Shown here one piece after another: positions 17,713 to 26,436 of a stretch of 64,000 nucleotides of DNA. The DNA lies in NCBI RefSeq assembly GCF_016482785.1, contig NZ_JAEMXM010000003.1, positions 124,001 through 188,000 of the forward strand. The letters are read 5' to 3'. How positions within the stretch are numbered: position 1 is the first letter of the stretch; each line of letters begins with the position of its first letter. Under the pieces are notes generated by a model. That model made no database searches, was not told where the DNA came from, and saw nothing but the letters and a program-made list of their open reading frames with translations. This DNA is from Paenibacillus alkalitolerans. Its GTDB lineage: Bacteria > Bacillota > Bacilli > Paenibacillales > YIM-B00363. The position numbers were made by a program, and so were the translations under genes.

Positions 17713-19290
17713 GTGAGGCTCAACAGGGTCGTCGATCGAATTTTGATAAAAGAACCGTCGTCTCCGAGCGATCAATACAAGACGATTCAGCAACAACCCC
17801 AAATATCGTCCGATCTGCGGAATAATCTTGAAAACATAAAGGATTCGTTCGGAAACAGCCCGGATATCGTCATTAGGGAATTCATGTTTATGCAACATAA
17901 CGGCTTGAAAATCGCGGTTATTTATATGGAAGGATTGGCGGACGCAAAGTCAATCAATCACTTCATTTTGGAACCGTTGATGTCGGAGAACCGAGTTACT
18001 GAATACGATTTAGGGGCCGTTGCAGGCTCGGATGTTTTCGAGCAATTGATGCAGTTTGTTCTTCCCGTTGGAGGTATCGAAGACGTCACGGATTTGCAAA
18101 GCCTGTTTTTGGCCGTATTATCCGGGAAGGCCGTTATTCTTGCAGACGGTTATGACCGGGGCGTTCAAATCGGATTGAAGGGGTGGCAGGAGCGCGCAAT
18201 TGAAGAGCCTACTTCGCAGCCCGTCATTCGTGGACCGAAAGAGGGATTTTCCGAAAGTATATCAACGAATATTGCATTAGTGCGCCGAAAAATAATGGAC
18301 CCCGGACTTTGGCTGGAATCGCTGCGGATCGGCCGGGTTACGAAAACCAACGTTTCCTTCATGTACTTACGGGAAACAGCAGACGACAAGGTGGTCCGGG
18401 AAGTCCGGACGCGGCTGGAACGAATCCGAATCGACGGCATATTGGAAAGCGGATATATCGAGGAATTGATCCAGGATAAGACGTATACTCCGTTTCCCAC
18501 GATGTTCAATTCGGAGAGGCCGGACGTGATCGCGGCAGGATTGCTGGAGGGGCGCGTCGCGATCTTTGTGGACGGGACTCCGTTCGCACTGCTCGTTCCC
18601 GCGATATTTCCGCAATTTTTCCACGCGGCCGAAGATTATTATCAACGGTCCGATATTTCGACCTTGCTCCGCATTATCCGCTACATCGCTTTCTTTATCG
18701 CCTTGCTGGGGCCTTCGTTGTACATAGCGGTAACGACGTTCCACCATGAAATGCTGCCGACGCCGCTTCTGGTCAGTCTTACCGCACAACGCGAAGGAGT
18801 GCCGTTCCCCGCATTCGTAGAGGCGTTGATGATGGAGGTTACGTTCGAATTGCTGCGCGAAGCGGGAGTCCGGCTTCCCCGGGCGGTCGGACAGGCCATA
18901 TCGATCGTCGGAGCGCTCGTAATCGGCCAAGCGGCCGTGGAAGCCGGAATCATTTCGGCGGTTATGGTCATCGTCGTATCGATTACAGCCATCGCCAGCT
19001 TCGTAATTCCCTCATATAACATGGGCATTGCCGTCAGAATGCTGCGCTTCGGTTTTATGGGATTGGCGGCGTCCTTTGGGTTATATGGCATTGTCATCGG
19101 ATTGTTCCTCGTCGTTCAACACTTGTGTAAGCTGAGTTCGTTCGGCGTTCCGTTTATGTCGCCATACAGTCCGGTAACGTTGTCCGATCATAAAGACGTC
19201 ATCTTGCGCGCGCCGTGGTGGGGGATGTTCTCGCGTCCCCGGTCCATCTCCCGGCGCAATCCGGACCGGGAGGACAGTTCACCCGAATAA
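17713..19290 (+). CDS. Spore germinant receptor subunit A (GerA family)
   Basis: A GerA/GerBA/GerKA family protein of about 525 residues: a hydrophilic N-terminal domain (about 1-300, with RILIKEPSSPSDQ) and a C-terminal membrane domain of about five helices (from IRYIAFFIALLGPSLYIAV onward, including the conserved region PFPAFVEALMMEVTFELLREAG). It forms an inner-membrane nutrient receptor in the dormant spore together with the B and C subunits that follow. The start is either GTG 17701 or GTG 17713; the purine-rich AAGGAAGGAG just before 17701 fits 17713 better. Germinant is unknown. Confidence 0.92.
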   Translation: MRLNRVVDRILIKEPSSPSDQYKTIQQQPQISSDLRNNLENIKDSFGNSPDIVIREFMFMQHNGLKIAVIYMEGLADAKSINHFILEPLMSENRVTEYDLGAVAGSDVFEQLMQFVLPVGGIEDVTDLQSLFLAVLSGKAVILADGYDRGVQIGLKGWQERAIEEPTSQPVIRGPKEGFSESISTNIALVRRKIMDPGLWLESLRIGRVTKTNVSFMYLRETADDKVVREVRTRLERIRIDGILESGYIEELIQDKTYTPFPTMFNSERPDVIAAGLLEGRVAIFVDGTPFALLVPAIFPQFFHAAEDYYQRSDISTLLRIIRYIAFFIALLGPSLYIAVTTFHHEMLPTPLLVSLTAQREGVPFPAFVEALMMEVTFELLREAGVRLPRAVGQAISIVGALVIGQAAVEAGIISAVMVIVVSITAIASFVIPSYNMGIAVRMLRFGFMGLAASFGLYGIVIGLFLVVQHLCKLSSFGVPFMSPYSPVTLSDHKDVILRAPWWGMFSRPRSISRRNPDREDSSPE

Positions 19291-19302
19291 CAGGAGGACA
19301 CC

Positions 19303-20514
19303 ATGAAAAAAACTTGTTTGCTTATCCTGTGTTCCGTTGTTGCCGCGGCTGCCGTTTCCGGCTGCTGGAACCGCCGCGAATTGAACGATCTTGCCGTCAC
19401 TACCGCCATCGGGTTGGACAAAGGAAAGGGAGACAATATCATACTTACCGATCAACTCCTTCATGCGGAAGAGATCTCCCCGGTAAAAGGCGGCGGAGGG
19501 GGGCAGAGAGCGCCCGTCTTTTTGATAGAGGAAACCGGAGTGGGGGTGCAGCAAGCCGCCCGCAAAATGACGATGAATGTTTCGAAAAAAATTTTCGTTG
19601 GCCACCTGCAACTGCTTGTCATCGGAGAAGAGTTGGCTAGAGCCGGCATCGTCGAGTCGCTGGAGCATTTCACAAGGGACCATGAATACCGGAGGGATTT
19701 TTACGTGATCGTTGCCAAGGGTACGACGGCCAAAAATATTTTGAAAGTATTTACGCCGTTCGAGGCGATTCCCGCCAACAAACTGCGCGATTCTTTGGAG
19801 TCATCCGCCAATGTATGGGGAGCTTCCGCGGCGGTTAAAATCGACGAGCTGCTGTCCATGCTCATTGCCAAAGGCCGGGAACCGGTTTTAACCGGAGTTA
19901 CGGTAGAAGGCAACACGGAGCAAGGTGCTATTAAAGAAAACGTCGAACGTATTTTCGTGCCGGCTAATCTCGAATACACCGGATTGGCTGTATTCAAAAA
20001 CGATAAACTGGTTGGTTGGTTAAACCAGAGGGAAAGCAAAGGAGTGAATCACGTGAGAGGAGAGGTGCAAAGCACTACCGTAGCGATAGCGTGTCCAGGA
20101 AGGGACGAGGAGACAACCGTTGAACTTATCCGTACCAATGCGAGCACAAGAACAAAGCTGAAAAGAGGTAATCCGGTTATTCAGGTCAATGTGAGCGGCG
20201 AGGCCAACATATCCGACGCTCAGTGCCCCATCGATTTGTCCAAGCCGGACGTGATCCGCGATTTGGAAAAGTTGGTTAATAAAGCGATCAAAGAAACCAT
20301 TGAATCCTCTGTGAAAACGATGCAAAAAAAGTATAAATCGGACATATTCGGTTTTGGAAGCGCGGTTGAACGGTCACATCCGAAATATTGGTACAAAGTC
20401 GAAAATAAATGGGACGACATATTTCCTGAGGTCCGGGTCAACGTAGCGGTCGACATTAAAATCCGGGAAATCTATAAGACGAGAAGATCGTTGGCCGAGC
20501 GGACAAAGGAGTAG
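19303..20514 (+). CDS. Spore germinant receptor lipoprotein, Ger(x)C family
   Basis: A 403-residue lipoprotein: signal peptide and lipobox AVSGC (Cys at about residue 21), followed by the diagnostic Ger(x)C opening WNRRELNDLAVTTAIGLDKG. The three-domain GerC fold follows to the C-terminus. It would be lipid-anchored on the outer face of the spore inner membrane as part of the receptor. Twelve bases after the A subunit gene, with AGGAGGA upstream, it belongs to one operon expressed in the forespore (established for the family, not seen here). Confidence 0.92.
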   Translation: MKKTCLLILCSVVAAAAVSGCWNRRELNDLAVTTAIGLDKGKGDNIILTDQLLHAEEISPVKGGGGGQRAPVFLIEETGVGVQQAARKMTMNVSKKIFVGHLQLLVIGEELARAGIVESLEHFTRDHEYRRDFYVIVAKGTTAKNILKVFTPFEAIPANKLRDSLESSANVWGASAAVKIDELLSMLIAKGREPVLTGVTVEGNTEQGAIKENVERIFVPANLEYTGLAVFKNDKLVGWLNQRESKGVNHVRGEVQSTTVAIACPGRDEETTVELIRTNASTRTKLKRGNPVIQVNVSGEANISDAQCPIDLSKPDVIRDLEKLVNKAIKETIESSVKTMQKKYKSDIFGFGSAVERSHPKYWYKVENKWDDIFPEVRVNVAVDIKIREIYKTRRSLAERTKE

Positions 20515-20520
20515 CGCGGC

Positions 20521-20757
20521 ATGGCATGGTATATTGCGGGTTTTGTTGCGCTTGGCGCACTGGTGGTGTTGGTGGAGTTGCCCGACCTGTTGAAAAAGAA
20601 GCGGAGAAAGGAAATGCGGATGTTTTTCTTGCTATTGGGAACTGGTATTGTCATGAATGCGGCGACTATTCTGGATTTGGATATGCCAAGACCGTTGAAT
20701 TGGATCAAGGCCGTATATGAGCCGTTAGGCAAGGGGATCTTGAGCATAATATCGTGA
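20521..20757 (+). CDS. Small membrane protein of the germination operon
   Basis: A 78-residue protein with two transmembrane helices (about 3-22 and 36-54) separated by a very basic loop (KKKRRKEMR). Its position between the C and B receptor genes, six bases after the C stop, points to a fourth subunit, in the manner of the small GerD/GerW-like D subunits found in some ger operons. The family is not named with certainty. Confidence 0.7.
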   Translation: MAWYIAGFVALGALVVLVELPDLLKKKRRKEMRMFFLLLGTGIVMNAATILDLDMPRPLNWIKAVYEPLGKGILSIIS

Positions 20758-20770
20758 AAGGCGGTTGCTC

Positions 20771-21877
20771 ATGCAGGATGCCGGCAAAATCGGACCCGTG
20801 CAGCTTCGAAAATTGGTCATTTTATTTATGCTGGGAAGAGCGATCTTGATGACACCGTCGATCCTCGCGACAGAGGCTGGGCAGGATGCGTGGATCTCCT
20901 CGGCGGGCGCTTTGTTGATCGGTATCTTGATCGTATACATGTACCGGAAGTTTGTGGAGCTTTTTCCGCGCATGACATTGGCGGAATACTCGCGAATGCT
21001 CTTGGGCAATTGGGTGGGGAAGGCCGTCGCTCTGCTGTTTTTCTTTCATGCCTGCCTTCACGGTTCGATCATTGCGCGATCTCTTGGCGTATTTATGGCG
21101 TCGACGATGATGCCAGAAACGCCGATCGAATGGATTATGGGAATGTTCTTGTTCGCTGCGGCGGTCGGCGTCCGAAACGGCCTTGAAAATATCGGGAGAA
21201 CCGCGGACGTATTTTTTCTGCTGCTCATGTCGCTTTTTATCGTATTTGTCGTTTCCGCTATTCCGCAAATCGAACTCGAAAATCTCCAGCCCGTGATGGG
21301 TAAAGGCGCTCAGCCGGTTTTGCGCGGGATGTACCAGCAGCTCGGATTTCCATATATGAACCTTGTTTTGTTTCTAATGATATTCCCATTTGTCGTTAAA
21401 ACCGATGAAGCGAAGAAGGCGTTCACGCAAGGAACCTTGATCGGGGGAGTGTGCATGTTAATTGTAACGCTGCTCTGCATTTTGGTCTTAGGAAGCGAGG
21501 GAACGGCAAACGAATTGTTTCCGACCTACGAACTGGCGAAAACAATCGAAATCGGCATGTTTATACAACGCGTGGAAGCGATCTTGGCGGTGATTTGGTT
21601 CATATCGATCTACTTTCAAGAGGTTGTCGTTTACTATGCGGCTGTCTTGATTATCGTTCAAACATTCAAATTAGCCGATCACCGTCCGCTTGTGTTCCCT
21701 CTCGCTTTCATGCTGCTCCCTTCGGCGCTGATCATTGCCCCCAATGTCAGCATTCTTCTTGATTTTACGTTAACGGCATGGACCTCCTATACGCTCACGT
21801 TCGGCCTGTTCATACCGTTCATACTACTTGTTGCGGCATTCGTCAGACGTCCGCGCAACCGCCGAACAACCGGATAA
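20771..21877 (+). CDS. Spore germinant receptor subunit B (GerAB/APC-like permease)
   Basis: A 368-residue integral membrane protein of the spore permease family (GerAB/GerBB, APC superfamily fold) with about ten helices. Typical features are TPSILATEAGQDAWIS near the N-terminus and a conserved FPYMNLVLFLMIFPF in the middle. It is thought to bind the nutrient germinant. AAAGGCGG before ATG 20771 favours that start over TTG 20765. The last 35 bp overlap the 3' end of the convergent aldolase gene. Confidence 0.9.
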   Translation: MQDAGKIGPVQLRKLVILFMLGRAILMTPSILATEAGQDAWISSAGALLIGILIVYMYRKFVELFPRMTLAEYSRMLLGNWVGKAVALLFFFHACLHGSIIARSLGVFMASTMMPETPIEWIMGMFLFAAAVGVRNGLENIGRTADVFFLLLMSLFIVFVVSAIPQIELENLQPVMGKGAQPVLRGMYQQLGFPYMNLVLFLMIFPFVVKTDEAKKAFTQGTLIGGVCMLIVTLLCILVLGSEGTANELFPTYELAKTIEIGMFIQRVEAILAVIWFISIYFQEVVVYYAAVLIIVQTFKLADHRPLVFPLAFMLLPSALIIAPNVSILLDFTLTAWTSYTLTFGLFIPFILLVAAFVRRPRNRRTTG

Positions 21878-22688
21878 ACCTCTCCATGGACGTTTCCATC
21901 ACACCCTGCATATGCGCCATCACATCGGATAAGTGCGGAATGGCTGCATCTTCATGAACGGATTTTAAATAGGAAACGGCCGCCATGGAAATTTCGGTGT
22001 TTACATTGATTTTGCAAATACCGTTCCGAATCGTCTCTCTAATTGTTTCATCGGGAGTTCCGGAGCCTCCGTGCAGGACGAGCGGAACACGGACGGCTTC
22101 GCGAATTTGCTTGAGCAGGCCGATATTAATGTTAGGCTCCCCGGTATACATCCCGTGAACGGTCCCGATCGCCGCAGCCAAGAAATCGACTTCCGTCGCT
22201 TCGACGAATCGCTTGGCGGACTGCGGGTCGGTCAGCGTGCCGTCTCCTTCTTCTTCGTCGGAAAATGCCCCGCGGGCGAGTGAACCGATCTCAGCTTCCA
22301 CCGACACTCCAACCATATGCGCGATCGACACTATCTCTTTCGTTCGAGCGATATTTTCCTCCAGCTCATATTTCGAACCGTCGTACATAACGGAAGTGAA
22401 GCCGTTGCGGATAGCCCTGATGATCGATTTCTTCTCATAAGCGTGATCAAGGTGCAGGGCGACAGGGACGCTTGATTTCGCCGCTAACGCCCTAACCATG
22501 GCAGCAAAGCCTTCTACATCGACTGTACCGAAGTACCGTTCCCCAAGAGCGATAATTACCGGCTGCTTCACCTTCTCCGCAGCGGAAACCGCCGCTTGCA
22601 CCGTCTCCAGACTGTACACATTGAAAGCTGCGACGGCTCTTTGGTCTGCTTGAGCATGTGCAAGCATCGTTCTAGTATCCATCAGCAT
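21843..22688 (-). CDS. Class II ketose-bisphosphate aldolase
   Basis: A 281-residue zinc aldolase of the FbaA/GatY/KbaY family. Zinc ligands and catalytic sites are visible: LHLDHAYE (His and catalytic Asp), VEAEIGSLARG (Glu), GTVHGMYTGEP (His) and LHGGSGTPDE (His). It would split a ketose 1,6-bisphosphate into DHAP and an aldehyde. TAGGAG precedes ATG 22688. It reads away from the rpiR gene, across a region packed with TGTAGTA palindromes, so it is probably part of the same sugar-acid regulon rather than the glycolytic housekeeping aldolase. Confidence 0.88.
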   Translation of the reverse strand: MLMDTRTMLAHAQADQRAVAAFNVYSLETVQAAVSAAEKVKQPVIIALGERYFGTVDVEGFAAMVRALAAKSSVPVALHLDHAYEKKSIIRAIRNGFTSVMYDGSKYELEENIARTKEIVSIAHMVGVSVEAEIGSLARGAFSDEEEGDGTLTDPQSAKRFVEATEVDFLAAAIGTVHGMYTGEPNINIGLLKQIREAVRVPLVLHGGSGTPDETIRETIRNGICKINVNTEISMAAVSYLKSVHEDAAIPHLSDVMAHMQGVMETSMERFIRLFGGCADV

Positions 22689-22710
22689 ACTGTCATCTCC
22701 TATACTGTTT

Positions 22711-22951
22711 TGTAGTATTACTACATCAATAACCGGGCAATAACGAGATCATACTACAATTAACTTGCCATTACAATGTAGTTTTACTAATATAATTATA
22801 GGGATGTTTACTTGGATGCTTAGCTGTAACGATCCTATGTGAATGAGCGAATCGAAGCAACTATGTAGTATAATGAATTACAGAATAAATAAAACTACAT
22901 ATTTGTAGTAAAAATACATTGAAAATTATTTAAAAATGTAGTAAATTTACA
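22711..22951. promoter_or_regulatory. Array of 15-bp TGTAGTA-type operators (probable RpiR sites)
   Basis: At least four related palindromes lie between the divergent aldolase and regulator genes: TGTAGTATTACTACA (22711-22725, perfect apart from the centre), TGTAGTTTTACTAAT (22777-22791), TGTAGTAAAAATACA (22904-22918) and TGTAGTAAATTTACA (22937-22951); half sites occur at 22753 and 22864. This length and TGTAGTA core fit operators of RpiR/MurR proteins. They cover both promoter regions, so the regulator likely controls the aldolase and its own operon. Confidence 0.8.
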
Positions 22952-22977
22952 ACAGAGCCGAAAGAGAGGAACTAATA

Positions 22978-23823
22978 ATGGCTACTTTTCAAAACCGGGT
23001 AAAAGCAATTGAAAAGGAGATGACGAATTCAGAGAAAAAACTGCTTTCCGTTCTAACGAGTACCGAAAAGCCTTTCTTACTCTCCATGAATGAGTTGTCC
23101 AAATTAAGCAAAGTCAGCGAACCGAGCGTTGTCCGCTTTTACCGGAGATTGGGGTACAGCAGCTATCAGGAATTGAAGGTTGCGCTCGCGCAAGAAAATA
23201 CAAGCGGCAATGAAGCGAGGAACATATTCGAAGCGATTGACCTGACCGACACGACCGAGCAAATATTCGAAAAGGTGCTTGAACAGACGGTGGTTGCGCT
23301 CAATACGACCAAGCACCTAATCAATTATGAGGCTGTGGAGCGTGCGGGAAAGCTGCTAGTTCATGCGAAGAGACTGTATTTTTTCGGGCAAGGGGTTTCG
23401 GGAATTATTGCGGGAGACGCCGCGCATAAGTTTCTTAGGTTGGGCGGAACGGTCATCCACTTGACGGACCCTCACATGGAGGCAATTGCAGCTTCGCACA
23501 TGAACGAGGAGGATGTCATCGTTGCGATTTCGCATTCCGGAGAAAGCCAAGCGTTGATTAACGGGTTGGAGCTTGCTAAGCAAAAGGGCGCAAAAATCAT
23601 TGTCATCACCGGGTTCAGCAAATCATCCGTAGCTCAATTGGCAGACGAGCTGCTTGTCACGAGCTCTACCGAGACGAACTTTCGATCCGATGCGATGGTT
23701 AGCCGGATTGTTCAACTGACCATTATCGATTGCTTGTACGTCATTACGGTTTTATCGAAAGGAAAGCCCGCCATTGAAGCTGTCAACGTTTCGAGGCTGG
23801 CTGTGGCTAAACTAAAAACATAG
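22978..23823 (+). CDS. RpiR/MurR-family transcriptional regulator
   Basis: A 281-residue regulator: N-terminal HTH_6 domain (about 1-75, LSMNELSKLSKVSEPSVVRF) and a C-terminal SIS sugar-phosphate-binding domain (about 125-265, FFGQGVSGIIAGDAAHKF and AISHSGESQALINGLELAK). Such proteins sense a phosphorylated sugar made by the pathway they control. AGAGAGGAA precedes ATG 22978. It heads a run of catabolic genes (dehydrogenase, GntP permease, FGGY kinase) and lies beside the operator array. Confidence 0.92.
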   Translation: MATFQNRVKAIEKEMTNSEKKLLSVLTSTEKPFLLSMNELSKLSKVSEPSVVRFYRRLGYSSYQELKVALAQENTSGNEARNIFEAIDLTDTTEQIFEKVLEQTVVALNTTKHLINYEAVERAGKLLVHAKRLYFFGQGVSGIIAGDAAHKFLRLGGTVIHLTDPHMEAIAASHMNEEDVIVAISHSGESQALINGLELAKQKGAKIIVITGFSKSSVAQLADELLVTSSTETNFRSDAMVSRIVQLTIIDCLYVITVLSKGKPAIEAVNVSRLAVAKLKT

Positions 23824-23844
23824 ATTTCTGCGAGGAGAATGGAG

Positions 23845-24924
23845 ATGAAAATCTTAACGTTCGGCGATGCGATGATCAACGGACATCAATTTACGGAAGC
23901 GGCCCGCATGCTGGGCAGCCACGAAATCGTCACAACGGACTGGGAATCGGATTGGGGCAAGCTGCAAAGCAGACGTCTCGTCATCGAGCAGCAAGGTCCC
24001 GCGGTGGAAGAAGTGCCGCCGATGTTCAAGGAAAACAAGGACGCGGATATGGTGCTCGGCTTGTTCGGCCCTTTCTCGGCGGAGGGGATGGATACGTTCG
24101 ACGATTTGAAGTTAATCGGCGTAGCCCGTGCGGGAACGGAAAATGTGGACGTTAAAGCCGCTACGGAACGGGGAATAATCGTTGTGCACGTGATGGGCAG
24201 AAATGCGCAAGCGGTTTCAGACTTCTCAATCGGTCTAATGCTTTCGGAATCGCGGAATATCGCCAGAGCACACCTTTCTATTAAGAACGGCGAATGGCGG
24301 AAGGTGTTCAGCAATTCCGGCTATATTCCCGAACTGAAAGGGAAGACCATCGGAATCGTCGGTTTCGGTTATATCGGACGCTTGGTAGCGAAGAAGCTGA
24401 GCGGATTCGATGTCAAGATCAACGTCTATGATCCGTTCGTGAAACCGGAATCGATCGATATGCCGAATGTTCAATTGGTCGATAAAGCGACGCTGTTTGC
24501 GGAGGCGGATTTCATATCCTTGCACGCGCGCTTGACCGAAGACAATCACCACTTCATCAGCCATGCGGAGCTGGCGCAGATGAAGCCGACCGCCTACTTG
24601 ATCAACTGCGCAAGATCGGGATTGGTAGATACGGACGCTTTGGTGGAAGCGCTTTCCGAGAAGAAAATCGCCGGAGCGGGGTTGGATGTGTTCGATATCG
24701 AGCCTATTCCTCAAGATCATCCGCTGTTGGAGCTCGATAATGTGACGCTGACGACGCATATTGCCGGAACGACGACGGACGCTTTGACTCAGTCGCCGTA
24801 TCTGCTCGCCGAGGAAGTGAAGAAAATTCTGGACGGCGGAAAAGCGAACTGGGTGAAAAATCCCGACGTATTCGAGCACTCGAAAGTGAAACAATGGCTT
24901 CGAAATGCCGTCGGATCCAACTGA
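23845..24924 (+). CDS. D-2-hydroxyacid dehydrogenase (SerA/PdxB-like family)
   Basis: A 359-residue NAD-dependent dehydrogenase. The Rossmann motif is GIVGFGYIGRLVAKKL (about residues 170-185); catalytic Arg is in NCARSGLVD, Glu in DIEPIPQDHPL and His in THIAGTT, all in family order. It would oxidise or reduce a 2-hydroxyacid; with a gluconate-type permease and a sugar kinase alongside, a phosphorylated or free aldonic acid is plausible. GAGGAG at 23832-23837 fits ATG 23845 better than ATG 23839. It follows the regulator by 21 bases. Confidence 0.85.
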   Translation: MKILTFGDAMINGHQFTEAARMLGSHEIVTTDWESDWGKLQSRRLVIEQQGPAVEEVPPMFKENKDADMVLGLFGPFSAEGMDTFDDLKLIGVARAGTENVDVKAATERGIIVVHVMGRNAQAVSDFSIGLMLSESRNIARAHLSIKNGEWRKVFSNSGYIPELKGKTIGIVGFGYIGRLVAKKLSGFDVKINVYDPFVKPESIDMPNVQLVDKATLFAEADFISLHARLTEDNHHFISHAELAQMKPTAYLINCARSGLVDTDALVEALSEKKIAGAGLDVFDIEPIPQDHPLLELDNVTLTTHIAGTTTDALTQSPYLLAEEVKKILDGGKANWVKNPDVFEHSKVKQWLRNAVGSN

Positions 24925-25004
24925 TTGAATGGGGCAGCAGACGAATGACGGCTGTCGCTCGTCTGCCGTTTCCTCCTTAAAACATTCATCGGGGAGGTAT
25001 ACAC

Positions 25005-26372
25005 ATGGTTACCGGAAGCTTGCTGATTGTGATATTTGTCGCTTCATTGCTTTCGTTGTTCCTCTTGATATTGAAATTTAAATGGGATCCTTTTCTGGCA
25101 TTGATTGCTGTGGCGATAGCGACGGGTTTGGCCGTCGGAATTCCATATACGGAGCTGCCCGGAACGATTACCGGCGGTTTCGGAAGCACGCTTACCGGCG
25201 TCGGGATTATGATCGGACTCGGCGTAATGTTCGGCGAATTGCTTGCGGCGTCGGGCGCAATCGAACGGATTGCGGCGTCGTTGTTGAAGGCCTTCGGCAT
25301 CAAGCGGTCTCCGCTTGCCATCGCGGTAACGGGTACCGCGGTTTCGATTCCGGTATTCTTTGATGCCGCGTTCGTCATTCTGATCAACCTGATCCGCAAA
25401 TTATCCGAGAAAACGAAAATTTCCATGGTCACATTTGTGACAGCGCTTGCAGTAGGTTTGATCGTTACGCACAGCCTTGTGCCGCCTACTCCGGGGCCTC
25501 TTGTCGTAGCCGACAATACGAAGTCTCCGCTGGGTTGGTTCATCTTCTACTCGCTGCTCACGGCAATTCCTGCCGTATTGGTCGGCGGCTGGTGGTACGG
25601 GTTGCGTGCGGGTAAAAACTCTCCGGCATACACGCCCGAAGATGGGGGAGAGGATCATAATGCGACACATCAGCAGGTGGCGGCCGCAGCAAGCGACCGC
25701 GCGGAAATCGGAACGGGCCTTTCATACTTCCTTCTGCTGCTTCCGATTATTCTGATTTTGGCAAACACCATAGTAAGCCTTATTGTACCGAGCACCGTTA
25801 CGGCCGATTTGTTCGGTTTCATCGGTGAAAAGAACGTCGCTTTATTTATCAGCGTTCTTGTAGCCGCTTTCATACTTCGTCCTTACTTGCGAGACAGCCA
25901 GAAGAACCTGTTTGCCAAGGCGATCGCTTCCGCAGGCCTCATTATTTTGATCACAGGCGCCGGAGGAGCGTTCGGCGGGGTAATTAAAGCGAGCGGAATA
26001 GGGGATTATTTGGTTGAAGTGATGCAGACTTGGAATATGCCCGTTATTTTGCTGGGCTTTATTTTCTCGCAAATTTTGCGGGCATCGCTGGGGTCGACGA
26101 CCGTTGCGCTTGTGACCACTTCTTCAATCCTTGGGCCGATGGTTGCCGATCTCGGAGTTTCGCCGATATTGTTGGGTCTCGCGATTTGCGCGGGCGGCGT
26201 AGGCTTGTCGCTTCCGAACGATTCCGGATTCTGGGTAGTCAACAAGTTCGCGAAGCTGTCCGTCCCGGATACGTTGAAAACATGGACCGTAGGAGGGTCG
26301 TTGGCCGGCCTTGCAGCTCTCGGAGCGATATACGTGCTTAGCTTGTTCCAGGGTGTGCTGCCCGGATTGTAA
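25005..26372 (+). CDS. GntP-family gluconate/sugar-acid:proton symporter
   Basis: A 455-residue permease with 12 or so membrane helices and GntP-family features: DPFLALIAVAIATGLAVGIP near the N-terminus, FGSTLTGVGIMIGLGVMFGE, and VTHSLVPPTPGPL in the middle. Members import gluconate, fructuronate, glycerate or related hydroxy acids. AGGTATACAC separates GGGGAGG from ATG 25005. A hairpin, GGCAGCAGACGA facing TCGTCTGCC, lies in the 80-bp gap upstream and may modulate expression. The cargo should be the acid handled by the neighbouring enzymes. Confidence 0.9.
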   Translation: MVTGSLLIVIFVASLLSLFLLILKFKWDPFLALIAVAIATGLAVGIPYTELPGTITGGFGSTLTGVGIMIGLGVMFGELLAASGAIERIAASLLKAFGIKRSPLAIAVTGTAVSIPVFFDAAFVILINLIRKLSEKTKISMVTFVTALAVGLIVTHSLVPPTPGPLVVADNTKSPLGWFIFYSLLTAIPAVLVGGWWYGLRAGKNSPAYTPEDGGEDHNATHQQVAAAASDRAEIGTGLSYFLLLLPIILILANTIVSLIVPSTVTADLFGFIGEKNVALFISVLVAAFILRPYLRDSQKNLFAKAIASAGLIILITGAGGAFGGVIKASGIGDYLVEVMQTWNMPVILLGFIFSQILRASLGSTTVALVTTSSILGPMVADLGVSPILLGLAICAGGVGLSLPNDSGFWVVNKFAKLSVPDTLKTWTVGGSLAGLAALGAIYVLSLFQGVLPGL

Positions 26373-26436
26373 ACAATAAAGGGTCATTCCGCTCTCGGCT
26401 GCGGATTGACCTGAACGGAATAGGAGGACGGAGAGA

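Noticed and set aside
26382-26411. Hairpin GGTCATTCCGC / GCGGATTGACC between the permease and FGGY kinase genes as a terminator
   Set aside because: No T-run follows, and the kinase gene starts 25 bases later in the same operon; more likely an mRNA-stability or attenuation hairpin, so not listed as a terminator.
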